A stretch of 64,000 nt of DNA from Siphonodentalium dalli (taxonomy: Eukaryota > Mollusca > Scaphopoda > Gadilida > Siphonodentaliidae): contig CP136061.1 in NCBI GenBank assembly GCA_032622095.1, positions 218,518,373 through 218,582,372 of the forward strand, in the 5' to 3' direction. Numbering within the stretch: position 1 is the stretch's first letter; each line of letters starts with the position of its first letter. The notes under the pieces are model-generated. The model was not told the origin of the DNA. It ran no database searches and saw only the letters and a list, made by a program, of their open reading frames with translations. Position numbers and translations under genes: made by a program. Positions 41,701-45,945 of the stretch are shown piece by piece.

Positions 41701-44154
41701 AGAATGCATTGGCCTAACAATTTTTTACAATTTTAATAATTTGTTCTTGTATTCTTTAACAATTTTATAATTTCACCCATACAGAGCCCCAGACAAACAT
41801 GAGCAGACGACACTCTTCTATATGCTTCTATATATGTGTGGGGCTCCCTGCAGGGTAATGGATGTTTTTTATTTTATGTCCTAAAAATTGTAAGAAACAT
41901 GATTTAATGGATGTTTTTTATTTTATGTCCTAAAAATTGTAAGAAACATTTATTTAAAAAATATGATAAAAAATTGTTAGGCCAATGCATTCTCTTATAT
42001 ATGCGAGGCGACCTATGGTCGACTCGCATATATAAGAGAATGCATTGGCACAGGGTAAAAAAATCCCGACTTCCGACTGGATTTGATATGGCGGGTCACA
42101 AATGTTGTATAGAGATTGTGAGAATACATCATTCTTGTATGTAGATTATGTACAGTGCTTCTCATTGGATTCATATCTGCTTGTTTATCATGAGGGATTA
42201 ATTCAGCTTGAATGAAGGACTGAAGAATAAAAAAAATTGCCAGTTTAGATGTATTGTTTCGCATACAGTGCAGCCAATGTGGTTGGAATTAACCCTTTAC
42301 CCAACAGAAGGGCCCTGTGCCAATGCATTCTCTTATATATGCGAGTCGACCATAGGTCGCCTCGCATATATAAGAGAATGCATTGGCTTAACACATTAAA
42401 AATTATAAAATTGTTAAAGAATGGTAAAAAAAATGGTAAAAAGTGTTAAAAAAAGATTTTTTTTAGGCCAATGCATTCTCTTATATATGCGAGGCGACCT
42501 ATGGTCGACTCGCATATATAAGAGAATGCATTGGCACAGGGTATAACTGTAACTATCACAATGTGGTCAAGGAGCCGGTTCCAATGATATCCATATTTGT
42601 ATGGTTCTATTGAGACAGACCGAAGATATTTTATGCTGTTGAAGCTTTATTTGGCCGGTTTTGGCCGGTTTGTTGGGTAAAGGGTTATGGGTCTAATAAT
42701 TGAATGTTATGCTCTTCAAATGGGCATACCGGACTATCAGTTTGAAATAACCATATATAAGAGAAAACTGTGTTTTAAGCCTATATTACTCCAGATAGTG
42801 AGTGATTCACATGGTGGTGACCTTGAATCTTCGTTTCAGTTCTGGTAAATATACAGAGGCAGAGAAATGGTGTGGGCTGGGTATGAAGATGCTCCAATAT
42901 TTACAGAGTTTGAAAGGAAGCTACGATCAACAGGTGAGTACATTTTGAAGATGCTCTGAACAATGTAACGCCTCCAAATTACTATTTCTTCAGCTTTGGT
43001 GGTGAAAAATATTTAATTTGAGTCGAGGAACCAACCCTTCAAGGCTCAGAGCTATTTGAAATCTATTTTTTTTTTCTACACCTCGAATTCCAATTATGGT
43101 GACGCCTGGTTCGAGCTGGAATTCCCCAGCACTTGTCATCACAAATGTAAACTAACATCTTCTTTCACGTGTGATCGGCATGGTCTTATAACTTGTCTAT
43201 GTTCATGCATAAAACATGATTACTAAATTGGGAATAAGTACTAGAATAGAAATGTATCTGCATGTAGGGCCCTGTGAATCGGCAATTTCCTATCACTGTT
43301 TAAAGCGACCACCCATCTTTCGTTACAGTGTCCACACATGTCCGTATATTATTTAGGTGGAATTTTTGAGTTGTAGAAAATAGATAAGATTTCAAAAATT
43401 GAAATCTAATAACTTTGAAGGGTGGGTCTCTGAACTCAAATAAAATATTTTTCACCACTGAAGCAGACGAAATTCATGGGTGTTAAAAAGGACAAAGTAT
43501 CTTTAAAGACATACTTCCTGGGGGAAGCAGACACAGCCCAACAGGGTTATGTTACCCCAGCAATATAACAATTATTATCTTGTTATATGTTATTTCCATT
43601 GTACTATTTATATGTGAATTGTAAATAAAATTATCCTATCCTACTCTGGACTTATTTTATTGAATCAAGCTGATAAGTCAGTAGCCACTATGTCATCAGG
43701 AAGAATGTGATGGTCAACGAATTTTGCCATAAATTCCAACCGCATTGATTGTAACCATTTCTGAAAATACAACATCTGAAGTATGCACAATTGTAAATAT
43801 TACTTCTATATTTGGACAAATTAATGGCCGATGATCTAACAGCAATGATTCCACCAATGAGAATGCCATGCAGGCAATTTCCCATTTCTCAGGCCAACAC
43901 ATTTTGATAATGATGTGAGTGCATATTTATATTTTATTTGTTATTTCGATTTTATTCCTACGTCAGTTTAAGTATGTTGACAGAAAATAATATCGCATCC
44001 AGTTTTCGATCACCTCTGCCATTTTGAATGTGTGATGTACCAGATCATTGGGATACATATCACCATATTAATTTATTTTCAGATGACATTAGTTTATGGA
44101 GAAATACTATCAAAGATAGAAGGAGATATCTCATCAAGTGCGATGGAGGAATAA
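1..44154 (+). CDS. TEX11: TEX11 (ZIP4/SPO22-like meiosis protein), 3' two-thirds, 17 exons
   Basis: Spliced gene; joining 17 exons (1-121, 559-644, 951-1091, 1830-1932, 4321-4427, 19262-19395, 19958-19995, 20555-20647, 25094-25164, 27266-27382, 27664-27748, 29270-29419, 31764-31872, 36923-37043, 39921-39991, 42840-42933, 44083-44154) gives one frame of 570 residues with no internal stop. The product is colinear with vertebrate TEX11 over its SPO22/ZIP4 region: a TPR-like repeat (NKYADALEWYNYSLSLF), then AKLQRNRASCLLYL, DRLLLLYEFEARVKMGD, KDYPEMELVWLMTKAWNSG and AEKWCGLGMKML. In yeast and mammals this protein is a ZMM scaffold on meiotic chromosome axes that promotes synapsis and crossovers, with ZIP2/SHOC1-SPO16 as partners. 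All introns have GT-AG ends. The vertebrate protein has roughly 900 residues, so the N-terminal third is upstream. The product name comes from remembered family similarity, not a search. Confidence 0.93.
122..558 (+). other. TEX11 intron, nothing recognised
   Basis: AT-rich intron of 437 bp. I see no repeat shared with the rest of the window and no open frame of note. Confidence 0.6.
559..644 (+). CDS. TEX11: TEX11 exon 2
   Basis: Acceptor CACTTGCAG, donor GAG|GTAAGA. Phase 1 in, phase 0 out. Encodes AHNTGKTLDSDVKKRLHLVF followed by WEQAADYYE, a typical TPR helix. Confidence 0.92.
951..1091 (+). CDS. TEX11: TEX11 exon 3 (TPR-like)
   Basis: Acceptor CTATTTGTAG, donor AAG|GTAAAA, exactly 47 codons. 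Contains the TPR-like NKYADALEWYNYSLSLF and AKLQRNRASCLLYL, the most recognisable TEX11 signature in the window. Confidence 0.95.
1288..1500. mobile_element. Palindromic TA-target MITE, copy 1
   Basis: A near-perfect 213-bp inverted repeat. It starts CAGTAATGCCCTAAATAATC and ends with the reverse complement, and is flanked on both sides by TA, the target duplication of Tc1/mariner-type MITEs. Seven further copies, whole or truncated, occur in the window. Lies in the intron between TEX11 exons 3 and 4. Confidence 0.85.
1830..1932 (+). CDS. TEX11: TEX11 exon 4
   Basis: Acceptor CATATTTCAG, donor ACAG|GTTGGT. Phase 0 in, 1 out. Encodes AKEAANEAAVYDAQNMQTQF then LTYKIALLTEDTNT, matching the TEX11 helix that follows the TPR. 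Confidence 0.93.
2050..2470. repeat. 20-22-bp satellite, about 20 units
   Basis: Tandem units of the form GAATTGCCATGGNGGGTCTT with slips between 18 and 22 bp. Some units read GGATATT or GGATGGTCTAGAA instead, and blocks of units recur as larger blocks. The long open frames on the - strand here (repeating NSRPPWQFKT) are translations of the repeat and not genes. Confidence 0.93.
2490..4070 (+). other. TEX11 intron, unassigned
   Basis: Intronic DNA between the satellite and exon 5. I see no exon-like frame with splice signals and no repeat matched elsewhere in the window. Confidence 0.5.
4074..4189. repeat. Short palindromic element, CGGCAAT-rich
   Basis: Inverted ends (AGCCCTTTTAAT at left, ATTATGAGGGCT at right) enclose inner inverted copies of GCTTCGGCAAT and ATTGCCGTAGCC. 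Looks like a small hairpin MITE in the intron ahead of TEX11 exon 5. Confidence 0.6.
4321..4427 (+). CDS. TEX11: TEX11 exon 5
   Basis: Acceptor TTTTTAGCAG (tandem NAGNAG; using the first AG adds one alanine in frame), donor GAT|GTATGA. Encodes VEALQKLCDQFVAEKPPDSD and then ASGLICLAAQMAFD. Confidence 0.92.
4843..5320 (+). repeat. Dispersed repeat, inverted copy at 18.8-19.2 kb
   Basis: Starts CAGGGACCAGCC. From about 5160 it carries CACCGGCTGATAAT and CAGCCTTGGGGAATTTGAG, which recur in reverse complement at 19021-19190. There the copy ends GGCCGGTCCCTG, so CAGGGACCRGCC looks like a hAT-style terminus. Confidence 0.6.
5717..5935 (+). repeat. Left direct repeat of the 5.7-10.3 kb composite
   Basis: About 220 bp that recurs in the same orientation at 10131-10340. 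Shared blocks include GAACATTCAATTTCCAAGAA, ATCAGTTTGATTACAA and AAACCTAATGCCAACC. Not LTR-like: no TG...CA ends were seen. Confidence 0.8.
6010..6775 (+). repeat. Left arm of a long inverted repeat
   Basis: About 700 bp matched in reverse complement by 9247-10010. It holds three tandem 30-31-bp units (AAAAAGACACCCAGGATCTC) at 6048-6130, against two in the right arm, and an extra stretch of about 120 bp near 6170-6290 absent from the right arm. A 107-codon open frame (6361-6684) is preserved in both arms. Confidence 0.88.
6776..9246 (+). other. Spacer between the inverted-repeat arms
   Basis: About 2.5 kb. It contains a small tandem (TGTAGATTTTGTAGATTTG) at 7455-7515 and a 28-bp duplication (ATGTATATGTGCCACTCC) at 7600-7650. 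No coding region is recognised, so if this is a transposon it carries no visible transposase. Confidence 0.5.
9247..10010 (-). repeat. Right arm of a long inverted repeat
   Basis: Reverse-complement partner of 6010-6775. Includes a second, internal inverted copy of the ACTGACCCCCCATA segment near the inner end (9330-9400). The motif GGTGCGTAACATG at 9300 also occurs at 7589. Confidence 0.88.
10131..10340 (+). repeat. Right direct repeat of the composite
   Basis: Same-strand partner of 5717-5935, outside the right inverted arm. The full order is therefore direct repeat, inverted arm, spacer, inverted arm, direct repeat over 4.6 kb. Confidence 0.8.
10332..10613 (+). CDS. Unrecognised ORF in a TEX11 intron
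   Basis: 93 codons, ATG to TGA. The ATG lies in the last bases of the right direct repeat (ATGCCAACC). The middle reads like a real protein (DIYDKNYVVFARGYVKF, KFPPFPEWHSNPSP) and is not a repeat translation. No family is recognised. It could be a fragment of a mobile-element or captured gene. An intronic location and lack of a detectable partner exon leave it doubtful. Confidence 0.3.
   Translation: MPTVLTLCLLCRRQNVNNFRGELKKSLFSDMINIQDIYDKNYVVFARGYVKFAVLRKFPPFPEWHSNPSPVDNIYDLINDYCSKNKACNALTE
10684..10750. repeat. Three-way-junction (T-shaped) palindrome
   Basis: Outer stem TAAGGACGACC / GGTCGTCCTTA (11 bp). Inside are two perfect hairpins: GCGCATATGTT-gct-AACATATGCGC (11 bp, 10696-10720) and GCTGGGC-tgt-GCCCAGC (7 bp, 10722-10738). 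Only one unpaired base separates each pair of stems. Could fold as DNA cruciform or as RNA. Confidence 0.85.
10936..11439 (+). other. Two short ORFs of unknown origin
   Basis: ORFs 10936-11145 (69 codons) and an open stretch 11170-11439 that has no ATG at its start. The second has a hydrophobic run near VSFTFLVTAAIFF and ends VYYVLNQDQVYSP. With 10332-10613 they form a cluster of non-repeat open frames in the same direction. No family recognised; may be a decayed captured gene. Confidence 0.25.
11584..13824. mobile_element. Non-autonomous hAT element (outer)
   Basis: Left end TAGGGCCCGGCGAATCGG, right end GCTTCGTCTGGCCCTA, both with nearby TTCGAATCGAAT-type sequence. The flanks CCACAAAG (11576-11583) and CCGCAAAG (13825-13832) match at 7 of 8 bases, the hAT target size. 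It is split by a second hAT at 12541-13576. A short ORF (11812-12003) at its left is unassigned. Confidence 0.8.
12541..13576. mobile_element. Non-autonomous hAT with BED-finger remnant, inner copy
   Basis: Ends TAGGCTCCTGCGAAT and ATTCGCAGGACCCTA. Perfect 8-bp duplication CAGTGGGC at 12533-12540 and 13577-13584. Around 13010-13180 a frame-disturbed stretch encodes Cys-x2-Cys then HLWNHL and a later His, the pattern of a BED zinc finger as found at the N-terminus of hAT transposases. No catalytic domain is present. Its sister copy is at 33439-35067. Confidence 0.9.
13833..14888 (+). other. TEX11 intron, unassigned
   Basis: No exon or repeat recognised, apart from short AT-rich stretches near 14815-14830. 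Confidence 0.45.
14889..15480 (+). repeat. Dispersed repeat with GTCTGTCTGTCCGT tract
   Basis: Begins with a palindrome around CCATAGTATGG (14889-14918), then a GTCTGTCCGT microsatellite (14950-14998). Two and a partial third unit of about 150 bp follow, with TAACTCAAACATTTTTTATC, GAACCAAATTTGGTAT and GAGTTATGGCCCTTT. The same unit style recurs at 32330-36079, 44.8-45.1 kb and 60.0-60.3 kb. Confidence 0.75.
15481..17690 (+). other. TEX11 intron, unassigned
   Basis: About 2.2 kb of AT-rich intronic DNA. No repeat shared with the rest of the window, no exon-like frame and no hairpin seen. Confidence 0.45.
17691..17719 (+). repeat. Poly-C run (29 bp)
   Basis: Uninterrupted C run followed by GCCCC. 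A similar G run lies at 40017-40041. May form a G-quadruplex or i-motif and is likely length-polymorphic. Confidence 0.95.
17729..18012 (+). repeat. Tandem duplication of about 140 bp
   Basis: GGGTGCTCAGTTTAAAGTTT opens both copies (about 17729-17869 and 17871-18012), and both end AAGAGAGCTGCCATTTTTT. They differ by small indels, so the duplication is not recent. Confidence 0.85.
18836..19190 (-). repeat. Dispersed repeat, inverted partner of 4843-5320
   Basis: Read on the - strand it starts CAGGGACCGGCC and contains CAGCCTTGGGGAATTTGAG. The segment near 18900 (CATAATGATTGTGACAAATC region, 'mutating' to TTTTCTGGA) resembles 10780-10900 in reverse complement. Ends 70 bp before TEX11 exon 6. 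Confidence 0.6.
19262..19395 (+). CDS. TEX11: TEX11 exon 6
   Basis: Acceptor CCATCTAG. Donor at ACTAA|GTAGGT, phase 0 in and 2 out. Encodes NNYATGCSALEAIIQHTKND and then VLTSIRCLVRLKIAPPDSQN, colinear with TEX11. Reading past the donor meets an immediate TAG, so a donor four bases later would truncate the protein. The upstream intron is about 14.8 kb. Confidence 0.93.
19400..19755 (+). repeat. Minisatellite of about 55-58 bp next to exon 6
   Basis: About four clear units (19555-19750) plus weaker ones from 19420. Units carry TATCAAGACTC and CAAGATACTAAGTAAGTC. The second motif resembles the exon 6/donor junction (CAAAATACTAAGTAGGTACT), so each unit holds a donor-like GTAAGT or a relic of one. 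Confidence 0.75.
19958..19995 (+). CDS. TEX11: TEX11 exon 7 (38-bp microexon-like)
   Basis: Acceptor ATTTTGCAG, donor ACAG|GTAAAG. Phase 2 in and 1 out. Encodes TDSFELAHHLQT, which joins exons 6 and 8 in frame. Confidence 0.87.
20555..20647 (+). CDS. TEX11: TEX11 exon 8
   Basis: Acceptor TTAATTCTAG, donor GTCG|GTGAGT. Encodes AYNKLLVISNDGNQ and FVEDEAAWFLKV; the last matches the conserved EAxW segment of TEX11. A MITE begins 18 bp past the donor. Confidence 0.92.
20666..20878. mobile_element. Palindromic TA-target MITE, copy 2
   Basis: Same family as 1288-1500: inverted arms meeting at AAAGCTCTCACCAAGAGCTTT, flanked by TA. Its left end is diverged (CTGTAATTCCCCAAG). It sits 18 bp after the exon 8 donor. 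Confidence 0.85.
21130..21515 (+). other. TEX11 intron, unassigned
   Basis: Between the MITE and the long inverted repeat. Nothing recognised. Confidence 0.4.
21518..21720 (+). repeat. Left arm of a 2.2-kb inverted-repeat structure
   Basis: TACAAGCTGATTTTGGTG, CAGGAACAACATAT and CAAGATGGCGTCCA recur in reverse complement at 23495-23725. Both arms translate to related peptides (YKLILV...QEQHI), but this reflects DNA similarity. Possibly a decayed element with long TIRs. Confidence 0.7.
21721..23494 (+). other. Spacer between the 21.5 and 23.7 kb arms
   Basis: About 1.8 kb with several short open frames (e.g. 21972-22331) but none recognised. No transposase motif seen. Confidence 0.4.
23495..23725 (-). 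repeat. Right arm of the 2.2-kb inverted-repeat structure
   Basis: Reverse-complement partner of 21518-21720, with roughly one mismatch in five by eye. Confidence 0.7.
23815..24293. mobile_element. TTAA-target (piggyBac-type) MITE, copy 1
   Basis: Ends AGGTACTCAATCCG and CGGATTGAGTACCT, flanked by TTAA at 23811-23814 and 24294-24297. Largely an inverted repeat around a short centre (TTTGATTCGAGTCGAGGAA and its complement). Sister copy at 34010-34526. Confidence 0.88.
24298..25093 (+). other. TEX11 intron, unassigned
   Basis: Contains a TA dinucleotide tract (24987-25005). Nothing else recognised. Confidence 0.45.
25094..25164 (+). CDS. TEX11: TEX11 exon 9
   Basis: Acceptor ATATGTGCAG, donor CAG|GTATGT. 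Phase 1 in, 0 out. Encodes WNCGLQCDEQPSAMKELFKL followed by CAQ, continuing the AWN(x)2QC motif of TEX11. Confidence 0.93.
25340..26370. mobile_element. 'GAATGAGGTCC' TIR element, rearranged copy
   Basis: A left-end fragment (GAGTTTAGTGTGCTAGCATC) near 25353 and a fuller right part (26005-26368) ending CACACTAAACTCAG. The right part holds two internal inverted copies of AATTCACCCTCTGGGGACC. The stretch 25440-25990 between them is unassigned and may be an insertion. Confidence 0.6.
26400..26614. mobile_element. Palindromic TA-target MITE, copy 3
   Basis: Nearly perfect 215-bp palindrome from CAGTAATGTCCTAATTAATC to its complement, flanked by TA. One of the best-preserved copies. Confidence 0.9.
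26640..27265 (+). other. TEX11 intron with a diffuse inverted repeat
   Basis: AAAGGCCCACTTAATTTT (26680) pairs with AAAATTAAGTGGGCCTTT (27147-27166). These may be the ends of a small TIR element of about 490 bp whose interior is unrecognised. Confidence 0.55.
27266..27382 (+). CDS. TEX11: TEX11 exon 10
   Basis: Acceptor TTGTTACAG, donor AAG|GTAATG, 39 codons. Encodes ISSLCPIDEVHVARQKSCLM then MAAAGCLQAAKQTN, matching the C-P-x-D-x(3)-ARK-type segment of TEX11. Confidence 0.94.
27664..27748 (+). CDS. TEX11: TEX11 exon 11
   Basis: Acceptor TCTGTTGTAG, donor AAAG|GTATGT. Encodes KMLLEEALIHINDCKQLANK and FSSMQCIK. Confidence 0.92.
28141..28531. mobile_element. 'GAATGAGGTCC' TIR element, copy
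   Basis: CTGAGTTTAGTGTGCCTGTC at left and its reverse complement at right. Inside, both ends carry GAATGAGGTCCCCAG / GGTGAATTTAGTGATGC in inverted arrangement. No coding content. Confidence 0.85.
29270..29419 (+). CDS. TEX11: TEX11 exon 12
   Basis: Acceptor AACTTTCCAG, donor TCGG|GTTTGT (weak). Encodes DRLLLLYEFEARVKMGDPAM and the ADAKTFETIS segment; the LLLLYEFE block is among the most conserved in TEX11. A MITE begins 12 bp after the donor. Confidence 0.95.
29432..29669. mobile_element. Palindromic TA-target MITE, copy 4
   Basis: 238 bp with TA flanks. Larger than its sisters because a GCAACAAGCCAT segment in the right arm is duplicated (about 29560-29595). Confidence 0.9.
29741..30146. 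mobile_element. 'GAATGAGGTCC' TIR element, copy
   Basis: AGTGTGTCTGTCATTTGCAG at left, its complement with AGACACACT at right, inner inverted AATTCACC blocks. Belongs to the subfamily with TCACCCATTGGTCACCTCG inside. Confidence 0.85.
30207..30694. mobile_element. 'GAATGAGGTCC' TIR element, copy
   Basis: TCAAGCCTCAGTTTAGTGTG at left against CACACTAAACTCAGGCTTGA at right. Its right end is duplicated (two successive CACACT...CTC ends at 30600 and 30680), suggesting unequal exchange or a nested partial copy. Confidence 0.8.
30700..31010 (+). other. TEX11 intron, unassigned
   Basis: Nothing recognised. Confidence 0.4.
31049..31117. repeat. GCCAATGCATTC palindrome
   Basis: GCCAATGCATTCTTTTATAT pairs with its complement across a short centre (GTCGACC...). 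The same hairpin recurs many times between 37 and 53 kb. The wider 30976-31461 stretch may be its host element: GAGTATGGAATGGATGCAAG at left, CTTGCATCCATACTC at right. Confidence 0.8.
31764..31872 (+). CDS. TEX11: TEX11 exon 13
   Basis: Acceptor TACTCAACAG, donor GCAG|GTATTT. Phase 1 in, 2 out. Encodes ALAMEPPAHNKSVSVRALKV then AIHKYLQVKTPDFEKC, matching the A-M-(E)-x-P-A-H motif of TEX11. Confidence 0.94.
33439..35067. mobile_element. Non-autonomous hAT with BED-finger remnant, second copy
   Basis: Ends TAGGCTCCTGCGAAT and ATTCGCAGGACCCTA. Perfect 8-bp duplication ATTTGACT at 33431-33438 and 35068-35075. The BED-type stretch (CDECNMVYKTQASGTTTHLW, NHL) is more intact than in the 12541 copy, but the distal His region is deleted. 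Contains a TTAA-target MITE at 34010-34526. Confidence 0.92.
34010..34526. mobile_element. TTAA-target (piggyBac-type) MITE, copy 2
   Basis: Same termini as 23815-24293, with TTAA at 34006-34009 and 34527-34530. The sister hAT at 12541-13576 has a single TTAA at the equivalent point (TTTATTTTAAACATG, near 13046-13060), which is the empty site. Confidence 0.93.
36318..36537 (-). mobile_element. tRNA-derived SINE
   Basis: On the - strand a pol III A-box-like TGGCACAGTGATTTAAGC (36495-36512) is followed about 45 nt later by the B box GAGTTCGAATCCT (36447-36459). A non-tRNA body of about 130 bp follows, up to the flanking TIR element. No acceptor-stem pairing or CCA context indicates a working tRNA. 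Confidence 0.7.
36578..36821. mobile_element. 'AAGTTCAACAAATGACC' palindrome element, copy 1
   Basis: Starts TTAACCATTTATATACTAAA and ends CGTCAAAGGGTTAA. Centre is a 40-bp palindrome GATAAGTTCAACAAATGACA / its complement. Related copies at 47042-47309 (inverted) and 62598-62843. Ends about 100 bp before TEX11 exon 14. Confidence 0.8.
36923..37043 (+). CDS. TEX11: TEX11 exon 14
   Basis: Acceptor TTCACTTCAG, donor CAG|GTTGGT. Phase 2 in, 0 out. Encodes SKVFHSLIQIYLTGSTIDQK and DEAFTCYQEILSFVDKKAQ. Confidence 0.93.
37376..37755. mobile_element. TTAACCCTTTACCC TIR element with two hairpins, copy 1
   Basis: TTAACCCTTTACCCAACA at left, TGTTGGGTAAAGGGTTAA at right. Holds two GCCAATGCATTC hairpins (37401-37474, 37552-37615) in opposite order, then TATCACAATGTGGTCAAGGA. 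Nearly identical to 42289-42687. Confidence 0.9.
37892..39446. mobile_element. TTAACCCTTTGG / CCAAAGGGTTAA element split by a hAT
   Basis: Left TTAACCCTTTGGAGAGTATC, right TACTCGCCAAAGGGTTAA. The right arm has ATGACATATATGTCGTTCTA twice. Left and right parts are separated by the hAT 38053-39263, leaving an original element of about 340 bp. Confidence 0.65.
38053..39263. mobile_element. Non-autonomous hAT, CAGGGATGGATCC family
   Basis: Ends CAGGGATGGATCCAGGGA and TCCCTGGATCCATCCCTG, with perfect 8-bp duplication ATTGCACT at 38045-38052 and 39264-39271. Interior 1.2 kb has GC-rich ends (GGGCGCCCAAACTC; 39110-39190) around an AT-rich core. No transposase motif seen. Confidence 0.93.
39442..39708. 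mobile_element. 'CATGACGGGAGCTGC' hairpin element
   Basis: GGTTAAACCTTTCATGACGG at left and a decayed GGAACAGTTAA at right, with two GCAGTGCATTCTCT / GCCAATGTATTCTCT hairpins. Related elements at 46219-46441 and 52232-52460. Confidence 0.7.
39921..39991 (+). CDS. TEX11: TEX11 exon 15
   Basis: Acceptor ATTATCCAG, donor ATAG|GTAACA. Phase 0 in, 2 out. Encodes KDYPEMELVWLMTKAWNSGI and HLY, one of the best TEX11 signatures here. Confidence 0.96.
40017..40041 (+). repeat. Poly-G run (25 bp)
   Basis: Begins 25 bp after the exon 15 donor, in the transcribed strand of TEX11 pre-mRNA. G-quadruplex potential. Confidence 0.95.
40050..40525 (+). other. TEX11 intron, unassigned
   Basis: No repeat or exon recognised. 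Confidence 0.4.
40530..41215. mobile_element. AGGTCAGGCACATCC TIR element
   Basis: AGGTCAGGCACATCCTGAAT at left and ATTCAGGATGTGCCTGACCT at right, each followed inward by TATTATAGTT-rich sequence. It contains a separate palindrome at 40719-40876. Confidence 0.85.
40719..40876. mobile_element. TTAACCCTTTCAGTGCC palindrome MITE
   Basis: TTAACCCTTTCAGTGCCAAG to its complement; the arms also share ATATTTCCTTGATCAT. Nested in 40530-41215. Confidence 0.88.
41593..42100. mobile_element. TGTGACCCGCC TIR element with two hairpins
   Basis: TGTGACCCGCCATATCAAAT (left) and its complement (right); the arms run on to CGGGATTTTTTTACCCTGTG. Each end carries a GCCAATGCATTC hairpin (41647-41716, 41981-42052). 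A 65-bp duplication (ATGGATGTTTTTTATTTTAT) sits at 41860-41950. Confidence 0.88.
42289..42687. mobile_element. TTAACCCTTTACCC TIR element with two hairpins, copy 2
   Basis: Same as 37376-37755 and close to identical apart from a TTTTGGCCGG duplication and indels. Hairpins at 42318-42387 and 42467-42535. Confidence 0.9.
42840..42933 (+). CDS. TEX11: TEX11 exon 16
   Basis: Acceptor TTCGTTTCAG, donor CAG|GTGAGT. Phase 2 in, 0 out. Encodes GKYTEAEKWCGLGMKMLQYL then QSLKGSYDQQ, a TPR-like helix pair near the C-terminus. Confidence 0.96.
42966..43505. mobile_element. Decayed relative of the TTAA-target MITE
   Basis: ATTTGAGTCGAGGAACC near 43016 and AAATATTTTTCACCACTGAAG near 43445 are inverted counterparts of the 23815 and 34010 interiors. 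The ends are too diverged to define. A hAT-end fragment TAGGGCCCTGTGAATCGG (43266) lies inside. Confidence 0.55.
44083..44154 (+). CDS. TEX11: TEX11 exon 17, terminal
   Basis: Acceptor TTATTTTCAG. Encodes MTLVYGEILSKIEGDISSSA then MEE and TAA. The Q-M-x-L-Y-x-x-L ending aligns with the vertebrate C-terminal region. The tail ends earlier than I recall for mammals. Confidence 0.92.
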   Translation: MTLVYGEILSKIEGDISSSAMEE

Positions 44155-44240
44155 GAAGCCATCAAACACAACTCTACTGAGCCACCTAAGCCAGGGAAAT
44201 ATTATGTTTATTCTGTTTTGTTGATAATTTATTCAGTGAC

Positions 44241-44246
44241 AATAAA
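44241..44246 (+). terminator. TEX11 poly(A) signal AATAAA
   Basis: First AATAAA after the TAA stop, 87 bp downstream; gives a short 3' UTR. Confidence 0.6.
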
Positions 44247-44503
44247 TAACAATATCAAAATAGACTTGTTATAGTCATAACACAAATCTAATATATGAAA
44301 CAAGCAAGCCTGGAAGTAACTTTAGAAAGTTTCAGAATCATTCTGTCATGACGGGTAACAATTCACTTCAACCAGTCACACTTTATGCGGAACCTGTATT
44401 GAGCATAGAATAGACATCATTTCATTTTACCTGTTGCTGATTAATTTGTCATCATGAATGTTTGAGTAGTAAGTTATTTCCAGGCTTGGTAACACACAAG
44501 CCT

Positions 44504-45196
44504 TGAGTTTAGTGTGCCTTTCATTTGCAGAATGAGGTCCCCAGAGGGTGAATTTAGTGATGCTATCCCACACAGCAGGCTAGCATCACCAAATTCACCA
44601 TCTTGGGACCTCATTCTGCATGGCCTCATCTGCTCATAGACTCAGATTGTGAAGTTCCCAAATGGTGAATATTGTGATGTGCACCCAATGGGAACCTCAA
44701 TGATGCAATGGGTCATCTGCCAATTTGGGGATACAGAGAAACTAAACCAAGATCAGGCTGTCGGGGCATGGCATAATACGCTCGTTTCTAGAGTAGAGTG
44801 GGGCAAGGTTTAATTCATTTGTTTGAAACCTTTGACTTAAGACGAAATACATGTAATAACAAAAATAAAATCTAAGTCGAAAAGGGGCATAACTCAGTCA
44901 AAATCATGCGGATGAAACCCATATTCGAACTTGATCTGTATTTTCAATCTAAAGTTATCATCCGGAAACTGCAAATAAGGTAAAATCTAATTTGAAAAAG
45001 GGCATAACTCAGGCAAAATCATGCGGACGAAACCCATATTCGGTGTGGTAAATTAACATACCAAATTTGGTTCAGTTCACTCGATTCAATCTAAAGTTAT
45101 CATCCGGAAACCAAAAGCGGAAGGACGGACAACCCATGTGAAGAATTCACCCTCTGGGGACCTCATTATGCAAATGACAGGAACACTAAACTCAGA
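44504..45196. mobile_element. 'GAATGAGGTCC' TIR element, with an inserted repeat
   Basis: TTGAGTTTAGTGTGCCTTTC at left, GGAACACTAAACTCAG at right. A 44776-45135 block of the 'ATAACTCAG...CCGGAAACC' unit repeat, ending in GGACGGACAACCC, interrupts it. This repeats on a small scale the nesting seen at 32-36 kb. Confidence 0.75.
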
Positions 45197-45199
45197 CTT

Positions 45200-45945
45200 G
45201 GCAACACAAAACATCAATATTTGGTAGCGTTAACCAGAGTATTTTACTGAAGTTGCTAGCTCCCTAGTTCCTATTTTATGGTTCTGATACTCTGTTCAAT
45301 GAGATTGAATCAATGACCATAAGACCATTGAATCACATAACAAATCTGAAATAAGACATCTGGTCTTGATGTAATATCCAGTAAGGTCATTAACAATAAA
45401 TACCTTTTCTCACACAATTGTATGAGGGAAATTTGATGAAGGAGTGAAGTTTTATGGGTCATTTGGTCATTACATGCAATAAACCCTACCAATTTTCCAA
45501 GCAGTCTCTTATTTGGTGTATTTTAGCAAGTAATATTTTGAACAATTATTAACTCGGCTTATATGTCTAATTGTAGATAAATTATAGATTGACTTTTTAA
45601 CTCTTGGAACTATTAAAAATATTTTATGAGGCGCATAGGACTAGAAGAGAGATACCTGATAACATAATATTTTTATGTTGAAAATTGTCCAGAGGGACAT
45701 TCTCATAGTGGATAAAATAACAACACTCTTTTGTTGGAATTTATGGCCTCAAGGCCTTCTTCAGTCTGACGATAATATCAACAGGTTACATTTGACAATA
45801 GATTGGAGAGTTCATTAGTGCAAGTGTTAAAACTAAATCAGCCAACAAAAATAGTGTCCCTGTCATAATGTGCTTATTATTGTCACAAGAGTTCATATGA
45901 AGAACATATAATTTATCGGTGCCACACAACCCTGATGCTCCATTG
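45200..45945. other. Region between the convergent genes, unassigned
   Basis: Lies between the two gene ends. No gene recognised; AT-rich with short chance open frames. Confidence 0.5.
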
